Positions 24,223 to 32,681 are shown, numbered from the stretch's first letter. The stretch is DNA of 64,000 nt from Fimisoma sp964619315 (GCA_964619315.1 CAZUEH010000002.1:60060-124059); one strand, 5' to 3'. A program made the numbers and translations. The notes: generated from the letters alone by a model not told the origin.

Positions 24223-24951
24223 TTATTCTTCTAATATTCCGTACTTTTTCTTTATTCTGTTTAATTTTTCAACTAAAGGTTTGCTCAACAACAGTACACA
24301 CAAGAACACCGCTATTCCCTGGCTAACGTTTATAGGGATTCCTGCAATATAAATGGCTGCTATGGATTGGTCTTTCATTATCTGTGCCATCGTAAACACT
24401 GTGCAAGTATCTAACAGTGGTCCAACCATTAAAACCATTATTATGAAACCTACTATAGCGCTTCTCAAAGGTTTAGTGTCTTTTAGAAAACCTTTTTTTG
24501 CCAAGATTCCTACAATAAATCCAAATAGTCCATAAGCAAACATTTGCCACGGTGTCCATGGCCCTTGTCCATAAAGCATATCGCTAACTAACATACTTAA
24601 TGAGCCAGTCATGAAACCAACTTGTGGCCCAAATGCCATGGCTGTTATCATAATAATTCCACCTATGGGTTTGAAATGAGGCAGCCACACAAACGCCGCT
24701 CTGGCCACCACAGCTATAGCACACATTATTGCCAATATCATAAGTTCTCTTGCTTGAGGTTTTCGCCTTTCAAAACTTATAAAAAATGGGATCATTGAAT
24801 ACACCATTATAAGTACGCTAGCAATATAATATCTTCTGTCTCCCAAATACCATGAAAAAATAATGGTTACAGGTATCAAAACAAGGAGCGCAACTACTGC
24901 TATCCAAAATCCGTGATTCTTTTTTTTATTTGCTATTTGTTCATTTGGCAT
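24223..24951 (-). CDS. ECF transporter S component (probable cobalamin)
   Basis: A 242-residue membrane protein with seven to eight predicted helices. The core (ILAIMCAIAVVARAAFVWLPHFKPIGGIIMITAMAFGPQVGFMTGSLSMLVSDMLYGQGPWTPWQMFAYG) is an S-component fold that captures a vitamin. Two extra N-terminal helices (about 14-58) precede it. It overlaps the ATPase gene by 19 bp and closes the T-AA'-S operon. The family can serve several vitamins; cobalamin is inferred from the upstream cobalamin riboswitch. CbrT-type S components are the known analogues. Confidence 0.82.
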   Translation of the reverse strand: MPNEQIANKKKNHGFWIAVVALLVLIPVTIIFSWYLGDRRYYIASVLIMVYSMIPFFISFERRKPQARELMILAIMCAIAVVARAAFVWLPHFKPIGGIIMITAMAFGPQVGFMTGSLSMLVSDMLYGQGPWTPWQMFAYGLFGFIVGILAKKGFLKDTKPLRSAIVGFIIMVLMVGPLLDTCTVFTMAQIMKDQSIAAIYIAGIPINVSQGIAVFLCVLLLSKPLVEKLNRIKKKYGILEE

Positions 24952-26603
24952 AGTTTGATCACATCCTCATTGGTGATTGCATTTTCAAATATATGTCTGC
25001 TCATACGGTTAGCCGCTGTAGTGTAAAAACTGTTTTCAGAAAAAAACTTGTTTGGTGTATTGGTTGTCATAAGGTTTCCGTCAAAAAACATTCCAACTCT
25101 ATCTGCATATTTAGCACAGAATTCCACATCATGTGAAACCATCAAAATAGTAACGCCTTTTTCTTTGAGCTTTTTTAGGATTTCTGCAAGCTTCAATTTG
25201 AAAAAGTTATCTATTCCCTTAGTCGGTTCATCTAACAACAAAATCTTAGGTTGAGTTAAAAGAACTTTTGCTAAAGCAGCTCGTTGCTGCTCTCCACCTG
25301 AAATATCATAAGGATGGCTTTCGAGTAGATGATCAATGCCACAAAGTTTGGCTGTTTCCATAACAACATTTGCAGTAGCTTCTGAACTTGAACCTACCAT
25401 CTCCTCAAGATCTTCTCTAACAGTCCTTTTGACAAAAAGGCTTTGTGGGTCTTGTGGAAGCATGGCCAAGTTTCCCTTAAACAATTCCGATGATTTGTAT
25501 TTTTCGATACGCTTTCCGTCTATAAGGATTTGCCCTCTGTAAGGATTGCATATATTACATATTGCTTTTAGAGTGGTGGATTTGCCTGTGCCGTTTCCGC
25601 CAACAATAGCAAATATAGTTTCTTTTGGAACCTTGAGATTGACGCCTTTTAGAACATCTGCTGAATCTCTTTCATATCTGTACCATATATCCTTCAGGAT
25701 AATTGAAGGAGTTCCTACATCCTCGCCTCTAGATGGCTTTTCTGAGACCGTAACTGTTTTTATTTCTTTATTTTCAAAGACTTGGCTTAGCCAATTTCTA
25801 CCCTCACGGACAGTCAATGGGCATTTGAGATTGTTTTCCACCCCATAATATATCTGTACCGGCGATGGCATAGCAGCAAACATTTGATTGTTGCTCTTTT
25901 TTAGGAACTCTCCTATTTTATGAGGCTCATCCACAGCAATAATAGAGCCTTCTTCCATCACAACTACTCTATCAGAAGCATGGAAGATATCCTCAAGCCT
26001 ATGCTCTGTTATGATGACAGTAGTGCCAAGTTCAAGGTTTATTTTTCTTACTGTATTCAAAAAATCCGTCGCAGCAATAGGATCTAATTGGCTGGTCGGT
26101 TCATCTAAAATCAACACTGTCGGTTGCATGGCCATAATAGCAGCCAAGTTTAGTAATTGCTTTTGGCCTCCGGAAAGTTCTGATACATTCTTGTTAAACC
26201 ACCCTTGAATGCCAAAATAGCTTGCCATTTCTGCAACCCTAAGCCTGATAGTCTTTTGATCAATTCCTAAACTTTCAAGTCCAAAGGCTAATTCATGCCA
26301 CACTTTGTCGGTAACTATTTGATTGTCTGGATTTTGCATTACATATCCAATTTTTCCAGCCTGATGCCTCAAGACCATTTGATTGATTGGCATACCTTCA
26401 AAAAGTATATCGCCTGTCAATTTTCCGTGAGGTGCAAGAACGCTTTTTAAATGCTTTAGCAAAGTAGTTTTGCCACTTCCACTTTTTCCGCAAATGGTTA
26501 TGTACTCGCCTCTTTCTATATCTAAATTGATATTTTTCAAAGCATATTTTTCTTCTGAAGTTGGATATGAAAAGCTTAAATTCTTGATCTCAAAATGCGC
26601 CAT
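24933..26603 (-). CDS. Fused ECF transporter ATPase (two ABC domains)
   Basis: A 556-residue protein with two ABC domains in one chain. Domain 1 (about 1-235): Walker A GKSGSGKTT, signature LSGGQKQ, Walker B VLILDEPTSQLD. Domain 2 (about 300-520): GGNGTGKSTT, ISGGEQQ, ILLLDEPTKGID. In most Firmicutes the ECF energising ATPases EcfA and EcfA' are separate genes, so this is a fusion. The ATG at 26603 was chosen because GGAGG precedes it and it opens the ABC fold; 50 further upstream codons overlap ecfT. It overlaps ecfT by 28 bp and the S gene by 19 bp, implying coupled translation. Confidence 0.92.
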   Translation of the reverse strand: MAHFEIKNLSFSYPTSEEKYALKNINLDIERGEYITICGKSGSGKTTLLKHLKSVLAPHGKLTGDILFEGMPINQMVLRHQAGKIGYVMQNPDNQIVTDKVWHELAFGLESLGIDQKTIRLRVAEMASYFGIQGWFNKNVSELSGGQKQLLNLAAIMAMQPTVLILDEPTSQLDPIAATDFLNTVRKINLELGTTVIITEHRLEDIFHASDRVVVMEEGSIIAVDEPHKIGEFLKKSNNQMFAAMPSPVQIYYGVENNLKCPLTVREGRNWLSQVFENKEIKTVTVSEKPSRGEDVGTPSIILKDIWYRYERDSADVLKGVNLKVPKETIFAIVGGNGTGKSTTLKAICNICNPYRGQILIDGKRIEKYKSSELFKGNLAMLPQDPQSLFVKRTVREDLEEMVGSSSEATANVVMETAKLCGIDHLLESHPYDISGGEQQRAALAKVLLTQPKILLLDEPTKGIDNFFKLKLAEILKKLKEKGVTILMVSHDVEFCAKYADRVGMFFDGNLMTTNTPNKFFSENSFYTTAANRMSRHIFENAITNEDVIKLCQMNK

Positions 26604-27463
26604 ATTATCGCCTCCATAATGTTTAATACCGTCGGTATTGCCAAGAACCCAGCATATGCTATAATTCCTGCTATTGTATAAAAGTTCACTTCCCATAATG
26701 CTTGAGACGGAACAGACTTCATTCCTCCCATTATGCCGCAAAATAAGATGCATCCAATTAGAATTGCCATAATTATTAGCAACGCTATGTCTCTTTTGTC
26801 GAATCTATATATCGAAAAGTTGCTTCTTTTGCCTGACCCATAACCACGACTTCTCATGCTGTCAGCTGTTACTATTCCACCTTCTAAGGCCCATGTAGTC
26901 AACGTTGAAGCCACAGTCATTCCATTCTCTATTTTTTCTTTCTTTGTCCCAAAGTCTCCAGCCTTGCCAACGCATTTTCTGGCACCAGCTATTTGCTTGG
27001 CTTTTATTTGAAAGTTCGGCACCAATCTCATTATCATCGATAAGACAAGAGAAATAGACGGCGCCCCTTTGCCAAAGATGTATAAAAATTTATCACTAGT
27101 CATAACTCTGTTGTAAGAAGCAAACCAAGTTATAATCGACACAAACATTGCTGCCAAAATAATGCCATAAGACAATGACTCTAATGTGTAGGCTCTGCCT
27201 CCAAAGTAAGTAAACAGTACGGTTCTTCCGTTAGGGTTGAATAGTGGGCTTATGGCTGAAAGTGCCAGAAATAAAGGTATCATTCCAACAAGCATTTTGA
27301 GCCCTGCTCTTCCTCTTACAGTTATGTAATATGCAAAAGCGAGAATTAAAGAACACACCAAAAATGCAGGATGTAGAAAAAACATACTGAAAACCACTGC
27401 ACCAATAAAAAAGGTGAAGTTTATGATTGGATTGTAATTGGAAAAAGTGTCCTTATTCTGCAT
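26576..27463 (-). CDS. ecfT: ECF transporter transmembrane component EcfT
   Basis: A 295-residue membrane protein of the EcfT/CbiQ family, which couples ATPase movement to S-component toppling. Helices occupy the first 130 residues and the C-terminal 80. The cytoplasmic coupling region holds two Ala-Arg-type motifs typical of the family (around AGARKCVG and ADSMRSRGYGSGKR). First gene behind the cobalamin riboswitch; overlaps the ATPase gene. GGAAGG lies about 12 nt before the ATG. Being a dedicated copy in one operon with its S gene, this is a group I ECF transporter. Confidence 0.9.
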   Translation of the reverse strand: MQNKDTFSNYNPIINFTFFIGAVVFSMFFLHPAFLVCSLILAFAYYITVRGRAGLKMLVGMIPLFLALSAISPLFNPNGRTVLFTYFGGRAYTLESLSYGIILAAMFVSIITWFASYNRVMTSDKFLYIFGKGAPSISLVLSMIMRLVPNFQIKAKQIAGARKCVGKAGDFGTKKEKIENGMTVASTLTTWALEGGIVTADSMRSRGYGSGKRSNFSIYRFDKRDIALLIIMAILIGCILFCGIMGGMKSVPSQALWEVNFYTIAGIIAYAGFLAIPTVLNIMEAIIWRILRSRI

Positions 27464-27480
27464 TTTTTATATATCCTTCC

Positions 27481-27505
27481 AAAACAAAAGGCACCATAAG
27501 GTGCC
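27481..27505 (-). terminator. Terminator of the cobalamin riboswitch
   Basis: GGCACC / GGTGCC with loop TTAT, then TTTTGTTTT on the minus strand, just before the ecfT ribosome site. Position says that bound ligand ends transcription before the transporter genes. Confidence 0.8.
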
Positions 27506-27594
27506 GACTTTTGAAAATCATAACATGGTTGGCTTATCTCTAATTTGCCACAAAATACAATTTTCGTCTCACCTCAGAAGACTTTTAATTTAAA

Positions 27595-27747
27595 GCAAGT
27601 ACAGGTCTACCGACTTAATCTTTATCCTACACAGATTCCTTCCCAAGGATTATATCCCAGTGGTTTATGGCTTCGCCAATCTTTTCGTAGATAGCACGGT
27701 TGCTGAGAGACAGTGCCGGAGTTTAACCGGCTTCCGAGATGCCTTGC
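27595..27747 (-). promoter_or_regulatory. Cobalamin riboswitch
   Basis: The minus strand shows GCCGGTTAAACTCCGGC, CACTGTC then CAGCAACCGT, GCCATAAACCACTG, and AAGTCGGTAGACCTGTAC. These match the conserved core segments of cobalamin riboswitches (GCCGGTGAAAATCCGGC-like, ACTG...CGCAACTGT-like, AAGTCAGGAGACCTGCC-like). P1 pairs 27743-27747 with 27595-27599. A hairpin GTCT..AGAC after the core has loop CTGAGG, complementary to CTCAG in the core, a possible kissing pair. It governs the ECF transporter genes. Confidence 0.88.
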
Positions 27748-27772
27748 TCAAATATATTCTTTTGTTGCTTAT

Positions 27773-27802
27773 ATCCTAACCTTTACACGATTGTTCTGTC
27801 AA
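27773..27802 (-). promoter_or_regulatory. Promoter of the riboswitch-ECF operon
   Basis: TTGACA (27802-27797), 18-bp spacer, TAGGAT (27778-27773) on the minus strand, ending 22 bp before the crcB stop side, so the two units are closely packed. Confidence 0.6.
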
Positions 27803-27824
27803 TAGAATATCGGCGAAAAGTCCC

Positions 27825-28205
27825 CTATAGCCCTAATATTTGCATAATTAGCCTGCCTATATAAACGCCAACCACACAAAGTACAACGCTCAATACAATA
27901 TATGTCATACTACCTAAAAACCTACCGTCTTCAAACATATTGAATGTTTCTAGGGCAAAGGTAGAAAATGTAGTAAATCCACCGCAGAGTCCTACTTTCA
28001 AAAACAGCAACGTGTTTCCCTCAATCGCATCAACGGACTCAGAGGCTTTGATAATCATACCAATAACAATAGCCCCTAGAACATTAACTAATAGAGTTTG
28101 TAGTGGTAGAGCCTCCTTGTTGAGCACAGGAACCAAACTTATCAGGTATCTAAAAACAGACCCTACAAAACCTCCTGCACCAACAACCAAACAATTTATA
28201 ATCAT
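27825..28205 (-). CDS. crcB: Fluoride channel CrcB/Fluc
   Basis: A 126-residue membrane protein with four helices. GGFVGSVFRYLIS, the QTLLVNVLGAIVIG stretch with the pore Asn, and GLCGGFTTFSTFALE with the phenylalanine box are diagnostic. It works as a dual-topology dimer that lets F- leave the cell. Only one copy is seen, so a homodimer is expected. The ATG at 28205 has GGAGG at 5-6 nt; an upstream ATG four codons earlier overlaps that site. No fluoride riboswitch precedes it; it lies 49 bp after the MocR gene and is probably its operon partner. Confidence 0.95.
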   Translation of the reverse strand: MIINCLVVGAGGFVGSVFRYLISLVPVLNKEALPLQTLLVNVLGAIVIGMIIKASESVDAIEGNTLLFLKVGLCGGFTTFSTFALETFNMFEDGRFLGSMTYIVLSVVLCVVGVYIGRLIMQILGL

Positions 28206-28254
28206 CTTTTCCTCCAAGCTTTTAATTGCAAAACCTTTGTATAATATCTTATAC

Positions 28255-29694
28255 TCATTTATCCACTAACCCAGCCAATATTTCTAAGGCTTTTTCTATG
28301 TCCTCCGGCTCTGCATATGAATAAGAAATTCGTATAGCATTACTTTCCGAGTAATCATATATGCTACCAGGGTTAAGTAGCACTTTATATTTAAGGGCAT
28401 TATGAAACAGCTTATCTATTGAGATTTTCTTATTAAACTTGAGCCATATATAGAATCCACCTGCGGGCTCATTCCAAGTCGCTATTTGGCTAAAGTTTTT
28501 CTCAAGAGATTTAAGGGCAATATCTCTTCTGATTTTTAATTCTTTTCTCAGGTTAGCTAAATAAATGTCATAATCGCCACCTGTCAATAGTTCGGTCATT
28601 ATCCATTGTGACACAGAGCTAGCACCGTAATCAGTCTGCATTTTCACATCCCCCATACGTTCCACTACCGCTTCAGGGCCTACTACCCATCCTATCCTGA
28701 GGCCGGGAGCCATGGTTTTAGATACCGTTCCCATATAGATGACAGTTCCATTCGTATCATATGCTTTAATCGGTTTAGGCGGCTTTTCATCTAGCCAAAG
28801 CTGACCATAGGCATCATCTTCTAGTATTGGAAGCCTTTCCTTTTGGCAAAAGTTCAAAAGTTCCCATCGCCTTTCCTTGCTCATAACTGTTCCCGTAGGA
28901 TTCTGGTTTGTTGGAATAGTGTAGAGTAATGCATTTCGGGAGTTTTCCTTTATATTCCAGTACTGTATTCCATCCTTGTCCATTGGAATTCCTCTGAGAT
29001 TCATACCCTCAGATTGAAATACTTGTACGGATTTTAAATATGTTGGTGCCTCTGTATAAATCAAACTGCCCTTTTGTAACATGCATACAGAAATCAACTG
29101 TAACCCCTGCAAAGACCCAGAAACTATCAATGTGTTTTCTAAAGAAGATTGGAATCCTTGTTCTAAGTACAGTCTTTCCGATAAAGCTTTTCTTAGTTCT
29201 GTTAACCCTAACGGTCCAAGGTAATTGAGGGAGAGTATTCTCTCCGGCATCTTTTTGAAAATTTTATTTACGATTTTGCTTGGATATAGCCTAGGGGAAA
29301 GTTCTCCCGTTCCGATTCTTATATAAGTAGGATCAAACTCTAATTTATTTATGGTTTTTATAGCATCAACATTGGCTTTAAACGGGCCGCTTTCTATATA
29401 GCTGCCCCAATCAGGCGGCTGACTAGCAAGTAATGACCACGTATTACTTTTGACCTTTGTTCCCCCACCAAAGTCGCTCTCCAATATACCATAAGCTACC
29501 AACTCTTCCATAGCTGTAACAATGGTGCTTCGGTTCACTCCAAAAGATTCAGACATGGCCCTTTGGGAAGGCAGTTTACTACCTATAATCCAATCGCCTG
29601 TTGCCACTTTTTCTCTTATATATTCAATAATCTGTCTATAGACAGGTGTTTTGCTGTTTTTATTAGGTTTCCAGTCAATCTTGATAGTTGGCAT
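28255..29694 (-). CDS. MocR-type GntR regulator with aminotransferase domain
   Basis: A 479-residue MocR/PdxR-class protein. Residues 1-75 form a GntR winged HTH (PVYRQIIEYIREKVATGDW, LPSQRAMSESFGVNRSTIVTAMEELV); a class I aminotransferase-like domain follows with PLP Lys in GTVSKTMAPGLRIGWVVGP. Such proteins sense PLP or amino compounds and usually control PLP- or amino-acid-linked neighbours, here the adjacent aminotransferase and cyclodeaminase. The start at 29694 has AAGGGGAG; the longer frame would encode a palindrome. The near-perfect hairpin at 29720-29760 precedes it. Target and ligand are inferred. Confidence 0.92.
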   Translation of the reverse strand: MPTIKIDWKPNKNSKTPVYRQIIEYIREKVATGDWIIGSKLPSQRAMSESFGVNRSTIVTAMEELVAYGILESDFGGGTKVKSNTWSLLASQPPDWGSYIESGPFKANVDAIKTINKLEFDPTYIRIGTGELSPRLYPSKIVNKIFKKMPERILSLNYLGPLGLTELRKALSERLYLEQGFQSSLENTLIVSGSLQGLQLISVCMLQKGSLIYTEAPTYLKSVQVFQSEGMNLRGIPMDKDGIQYWNIKENSRNALLYTIPTNQNPTGTVMSKERRWELLNFCQKERLPILEDDAYGQLWLDEKPPKPIKAYDTNGTVIYMGTVSKTMAPGLRIGWVVGPEAVVERMGDVKMQTDYGASSVSQWIMTELLTGGDYDIYLANLRKELKIRRDIALKSLEKNFSQIATWNEPAGGFYIWLKFNKKISIDKLFHNALKYKVLLNPGSIYDYSESNAIRISYSYAEPEDIEKALEILAGLVDK

Positions 29695-29719
29695 GGTTTT
29701 CTCCCCTTTAACAAAATAT

Positions 29720-29760
29720 GCAGGCAACGAATCCATTGAATTCAATGGGTCGCCGCCTGC
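29720..29760. repeat. 41-bp palindrome in the MocR leader
   Basis: Core CCATTGAATTCAATGG (29733-29748) is a perfect palindrome; outer arms GCAGGC / GCCTGC and CGA/TCG extend it with wobble pairs. It lies between the cyclodeaminase stop and the MocR ribosome site. As RNA it is a stable hairpin followed by ATATTTTGTT (weak terminator); as DNA it could be the MocR operator. Confidence 0.75.
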
Positions 29761-29795
29761 TTTCATAATACATGGTACGCTATATTCTAGTCAAG

Positions 29796-30782
29796 TTATA
29801 AAAATTCAAAGTAAGTGCCCATGCCTTTTTCTTTTGCCATTTCATACACTTTCATGGCTGTTACGTTGTCTTGAATCGCCATTCCTGTAGTGTCAAAGAT
29901 AGTAATCTCCTCGTCGCTTTCTCTACCTGCCTTCTTGCCTGTAACAATTTCGCCTATTTCACCATAGATATCATCTCTGGTAATTATGTTGTTTATAATG
30001 GCGTTTCTTGTCTCTCCACGGCTTACACACTGGTCCATGCTGTCATTGATTACCTTCGCACCTTTGAATATTGCAGGATCCCATTCATTCTTGCCGGCCA
30101 TGTCAGCGCCTACAGCAACTATGTGCATTCCTGGTTTTACCAAATCCTTGGAAACAAGAAAGTCTTTAGATGGAGTTACAGAAATAGCTATATCTGCATC
30201 TTTCATAGCCTCCGCTGCAGTTTCACAGATTACTACCTGCTTGCCTGTTTCTTTTTCTACGTCTTCCTTATATTTGGCAAGTTCCTCTGGAAATTGGCTA
30301 TAAACATTTACCTTGTCAATATCCATAACCTTGCAAAGTCCGTAAACCTGCATTCTGGCTTGGCCGCCGCCTCCGAAAACAGCAACAACTTTAGAATCTT
30401 TTCTAGCAAAATGCTTTGAAGAAATTGCTCCTGCCGCCGCAGTTCTAACTCCAGTTATCAAGCTTCCGTCCATAATACATGTCGGTGCACCTGTTTTTCC
30501 ATCAAATATGCTTATGGTTCCAATCATAGTAGGTAGGTCGTTTATTTTGCCATTATCGTAAAACCCTGATGCGATCTTTACAGAAACGCTTTCATTAAGC
30601 TCGTTGTAACATGACTTTATGTCGGTTTCCCCGTTGTTTTGTGGCATTTCCATAGAGACAATATCCGGCTGTTGTACCTTTTTTTCTTCGAAAGCCACAT
30701 AGCCTCTTTCTACCGCCTCAATTACTTCCTCCATTGACAAAAGCTTTTGAACATCTGCCATGCTAAGTAACATAGTTTTCAT
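29796..30782 (-). CDS. Ornithine cyclodeaminase/mu-crystallin family protein
   Basis: A 328-residue NAD(P)-binding enzyme. GVRTAAAGAISSKHFARKDSK with VVAVFGGGGQARMQ is the Rossmann nucleotide site, and the C-terminal FDTTGMAIQDNVTAM is a family signature. Members convert ornithine to proline, or reduce/dehydrogenate related imino and amino acids, so the exact reaction is open. GAGGAGG precedes ATG. It lies 43 bp after the aminotransferase gene and 101 bp before the MocR gene; the three are probably one unit handling an amino acid or its keto/imino form. Confidence 0.87.
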   Translation of the reverse strand: MKTMLLSMADVQKLLSMEEVIEAVERGYVAFEEKKVQQPDIVSMEMPQNNGETDIKSCYNELNESVSVKIASGFYDNGKINDLPTMIGTISIFDGKTGAPTCIMDGSLITGVRTAAAGAISSKHFARKDSKVVAVFGGGGQARMQVYGLCKVMDIDKVNVYSQFPEELAKYKEDVEKETGKQVVICETAAEAMKDADIAISVTPSKDFLVSKDLVKPGMHIVAVGADMAGKNEWDPAIFKGAKVINDSMDQCVSRGETRNAIINNIITRDDIYGEIGEIVTGKKAGRESDEEITIFDTTGMAIQDNVTAMKVYEMAKEKGMGTYFEFL

Positions 30783-30825
30783 TTTATCTGCCTCCTCACA
30801 AGATTACCTTGTTAGTCTATCTACT

Positions 30826-31953
30826 TTATTTTGTGAAGCCGTTTTCTATCAAGAACTCTTCGAATTTTGCCAAAGCTTCAGGAACGCCTTTTCTGCCGTA
30901 TCCCATTCTAAAGTACTGATCATCCATATCGTAGATTGTTGCTGGAAGAAGCAATACACCTTTTTTGTCTACTGCCATCTGGCAAAATTCTTTAACTGGC
31001 ATATCTAAAAGTAACTTATGGTATGCTACTGGTCCGCATGTAATAGGTTTCTTTTCAAAGATATAATCATACTTAGCAAAGAATTCTTCTGCCAACTTAA
31101 CGTTTTCTTCAATAAGAGTTCTGCTTCTGTCTAATAACTCATCACTGTGCTTTAACGCCACTTTGGAAAGGTACTCGGATGGTGCAGAGTCGCATATACT
31201 CATGTAGTGTTTAAACTTAACTACTTCGTTTAAAAGTTCTATATCTTTAGATACAATCCAACCTACACGTAGTCCAGCTAAGCCATATGCTTTTGACATA
31301 ACTCCTAATGAAGCACAGTCATCATAGATGTCAGCCATCCATTCTCTTTTTTCACCATCCATTTCGATGCCCTTATAAACTTCATCTGCAAACAGTTTAA
31401 CTCCGTGCTTCTTACAGATTGCGCATAGTTTTTCGATTTCTGCATTTGTGAAAGTATATCCTGTTGGGTTGTTTGGTGAGTTAACAGATATAACTTTTGT
31501 GTTAGGCTTGATTAAGCTTTCCAATTCGTCAAAGTCAACGACCCATTTTTCTCCATCATCTTTGATAAACCATTTTGAATATTCGCAGTTTGGAATTGAA
31601 TTTGCTACTTCGTAAGCTGATTGATAGTTAGGGTACATTACTATCATGTGATCCCCTGGATTAAGAACGATGTTCATATAAGCAAAGATTGCTTCCTGTG
31701 CGCCATGGAAAACCAATACGTTTTCTGGTTTCATATTTTTATAAAGGCCTGCGATTAACTCTCTTAACTCAGGATCGCCCCAAGTTTCTGTATAGCCTAA
31801 TCTAAGGTTCAAATATCCTTCTTTTGCGCCTGGCTCCATAGCTAACAGTTCTTCTGTAGTCATGGATTCGCAATCTGACTGAGTTAGAAGATATGGCGCT
31901 GTAAATTCATATAGGCCAAAATAACATTCTAGTTTAAAATCATTAACTTTCAT
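30826..31953 (-). CDS. Class I/II PLP aminotransferase
   Basis: A 375-residue fold-type I aminotransferase. NSPNNPTGYTF holds the conserved NNPTG, ADEVYKG the Asp that contacts the pyridine N, and MSKAYGLAGLRVGW the PLP Lys; the last conserved Arg lies in YFRMGYGRKG. The substrate cannot be told from sequence. I chose the ATG at 31953 because GGAGG precedes it by 7 nt; 19 further codons upstream lack a site. First gene of the aminotransferase-cyclodeaminase-MocR-crcB run. Confidence 0.9.
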   Translation of the reverse strand: MKVNDFKLECYFGLYEFTAPYLLTQSDCESMTTEELLAMEPGAKEGYLNLRLGYTETWGDPELRELIAGLYKNMKPENVLVFHGAQEAIFAYMNIVLNPGDHMIVMYPNYQSAYEVANSIPNCEYSKWFIKDDGEKWVVDFDELESLIKPNTKVISVNSPNNPTGYTFTNAEIEKLCAICKKHGVKLFADEVYKGIEMDGEKREWMADIYDDCASLGVMSKAYGLAGLRVGWIVSKDIELLNEVVKFKHYMSICDSAPSEYLSKVALKHSDELLDRSRTLIEENVKLAEEFFAKYDYIFEKKPITCGPVAYHKLLLDMPVKEFCQMAVDKKGVLLLPATIYDMDDQYFRMGYGRKGVPEALAKFEEFLIENGFTK

Positions 31954-32210
31954 TTTTGTACCTCCGCTTTTCTTTTTAGATGGTTGTTGATATGTGATAT
32001 ACCCGTCCAACCAGACCTTTTTATCTTATTATATGACATATGATAACACATTTTTTAAGGTTTGTGCACAACCATAATAATAGTTTTTGACCCAACCAAG
32101 TTTTTAGCAAATTAGTATGCTGCTCACATTAATCTTATATGTAGGAATTGCAGTCAAATTCTTCAAGTGGGAATAGTTTCAGGGTACTTATTAACAACTT
32201 TTCGGCACAT
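31954..32210. promoter_or_regulatory. Upstream region of the aminotransferase operon
   Basis: No gene seen in this gap. On the minus strand a TATAAT (32035-32030) lies in ATATAATAAG without a good -35. CAACCA occurs at 32008-32013, 32069-32074 and 32093-32098, and GGTTTGTGCACAACC (32059-32073) is nearly palindromic. Spaced repeats of this kind are plausible MocR operator elements. Confidence 0.4.
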
Positions 32211-32239
32211 AAAAATAACCCCAGGGATAACTCCTTGGG
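32211..32239 (-). terminator. Terminator of the DUF4177 gene
   Basis: CCCA-GGA / TCC-TGGG imperfect stem with loop GTTA, then TTATTTTT on the minus strand, 14 bp past the stop. Confidence 0.7.
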
Positions 32240-32252
32240 CCTAATTTTTTTA

Positions 32253-32510
32253 TTACATTCTTTCGAAAACCAAGTTACAAACGGTACGGTCTCCGCCACC
32301 TATACCAGTTGATCCTGCTGTTGATTGAGCAAAAGTATGTAGACGATATCCTTCAGCAAACTGCTGATTACATAAATCTTCGATTTCGCTAAAGTTCTTT
32401 GAACCTTTACCTACAAATTTTTCTCTAAGTACTACCTGCATTACACGATATTGGCCTGTTCCACTGTTAACTTTGCCTTCATCGTCGTTGAATGACTTTA
32501 ATAATCCCAT
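32253..32510 (-). CDS. DUF4177 family protein
   Basis: An 85-residue soluble protein. After a short N-terminal extension (MGLLKSFNDDEGKVNSGTG) comes the DUF4177 pattern: a first strand YRVMQVVLREKFVG, a helix around IEDLCNQQFAEGYRLHTFAQS, and a final strand TVCNLVFERM. Members are small, widespread and without known function. AGGAGG precedes the ATG; own promoter and terminator make it monocistronic. The promoter is covered by a perfect inverted repeat (32537-32570), so expression is probably switched by a repressor. Confidence 0.8.
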   Translation of the reverse strand: MGLLKSFNDDEGKVNSGTGQYRVMQVVLREKFVGKGSKNFSEIEDLCNQQFAEGYRLHTFAQSTAGSTGIGGGDRTVCNLVFERM

Positions 32511-32536
32511 GATGAATTCCTCCTATATTTTATTTA

Positions 32537-32570
32537 CATTTATTAAAATAGCATACTTTTTTAATAAATG
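32537..32570. promoter_or_regulatory. Inverted repeat operator over the DUF4177 promoter
   Basis: CATTTATTAAAA (32537-32548) and TTTTAATAAATG (32559-32570) are perfect 12-bp inverted arms, 10 bp apart. The -10 overlaps one arm and the -35 the other, the layout of a repressor operator. The regulator is unknown. Confidence 0.65.
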
Positions 32571-32573
32571 CAA
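32545..32573 (-). promoter_or_regulatory. Promoter of the DUF4177 gene
   Basis: TTGCAT (32573-32568), 17-bp spacer, TATTTT (32550-32545) on the minus strand. Confidence 0.6.
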
Positions 32574-32635
32574 TATGTGTTGTTTGATATGGTATAAATG
32601 TTTATTGGTGCCGTCGTTTGGGGTTGGATATTTTT

Positions 32636-32681
32636 CAAAAAATAAAAAACGCTGGTAATAGTCACATAACTATTTCCAACG
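32636..32681 (-). terminator. Terminator of the tRNA cluster
   Basis: Imperfect 13-bp stem (32650-32662 with 32669-32681; AATAGT/ACTATT core, TGG/CCA outer) then TTTTTTATTTTTT on the minus strand, 11 bp past tRNA-fMet. Confidence 0.82.

Noticed and set aside
26604..26753. Longer N terminus for the fused ECF ATPase
   Set aside because: These 50 codons overlap ecfT, are not ABC-like, and the ATG at 26603 has a full ribosome site.
28206..28254. Fluoride riboswitch before crcB
   Set aside because: Only 49 bp separate it from the upstream gene and the conserved fold is absent.
29871..30419. Plus-strand frame of 182 codons opposite the cyclodeaminase gene
   Set aside because: Antisense shadow of a clear gene; Cys/Tyr/Phe-rich composition is not protein-like.
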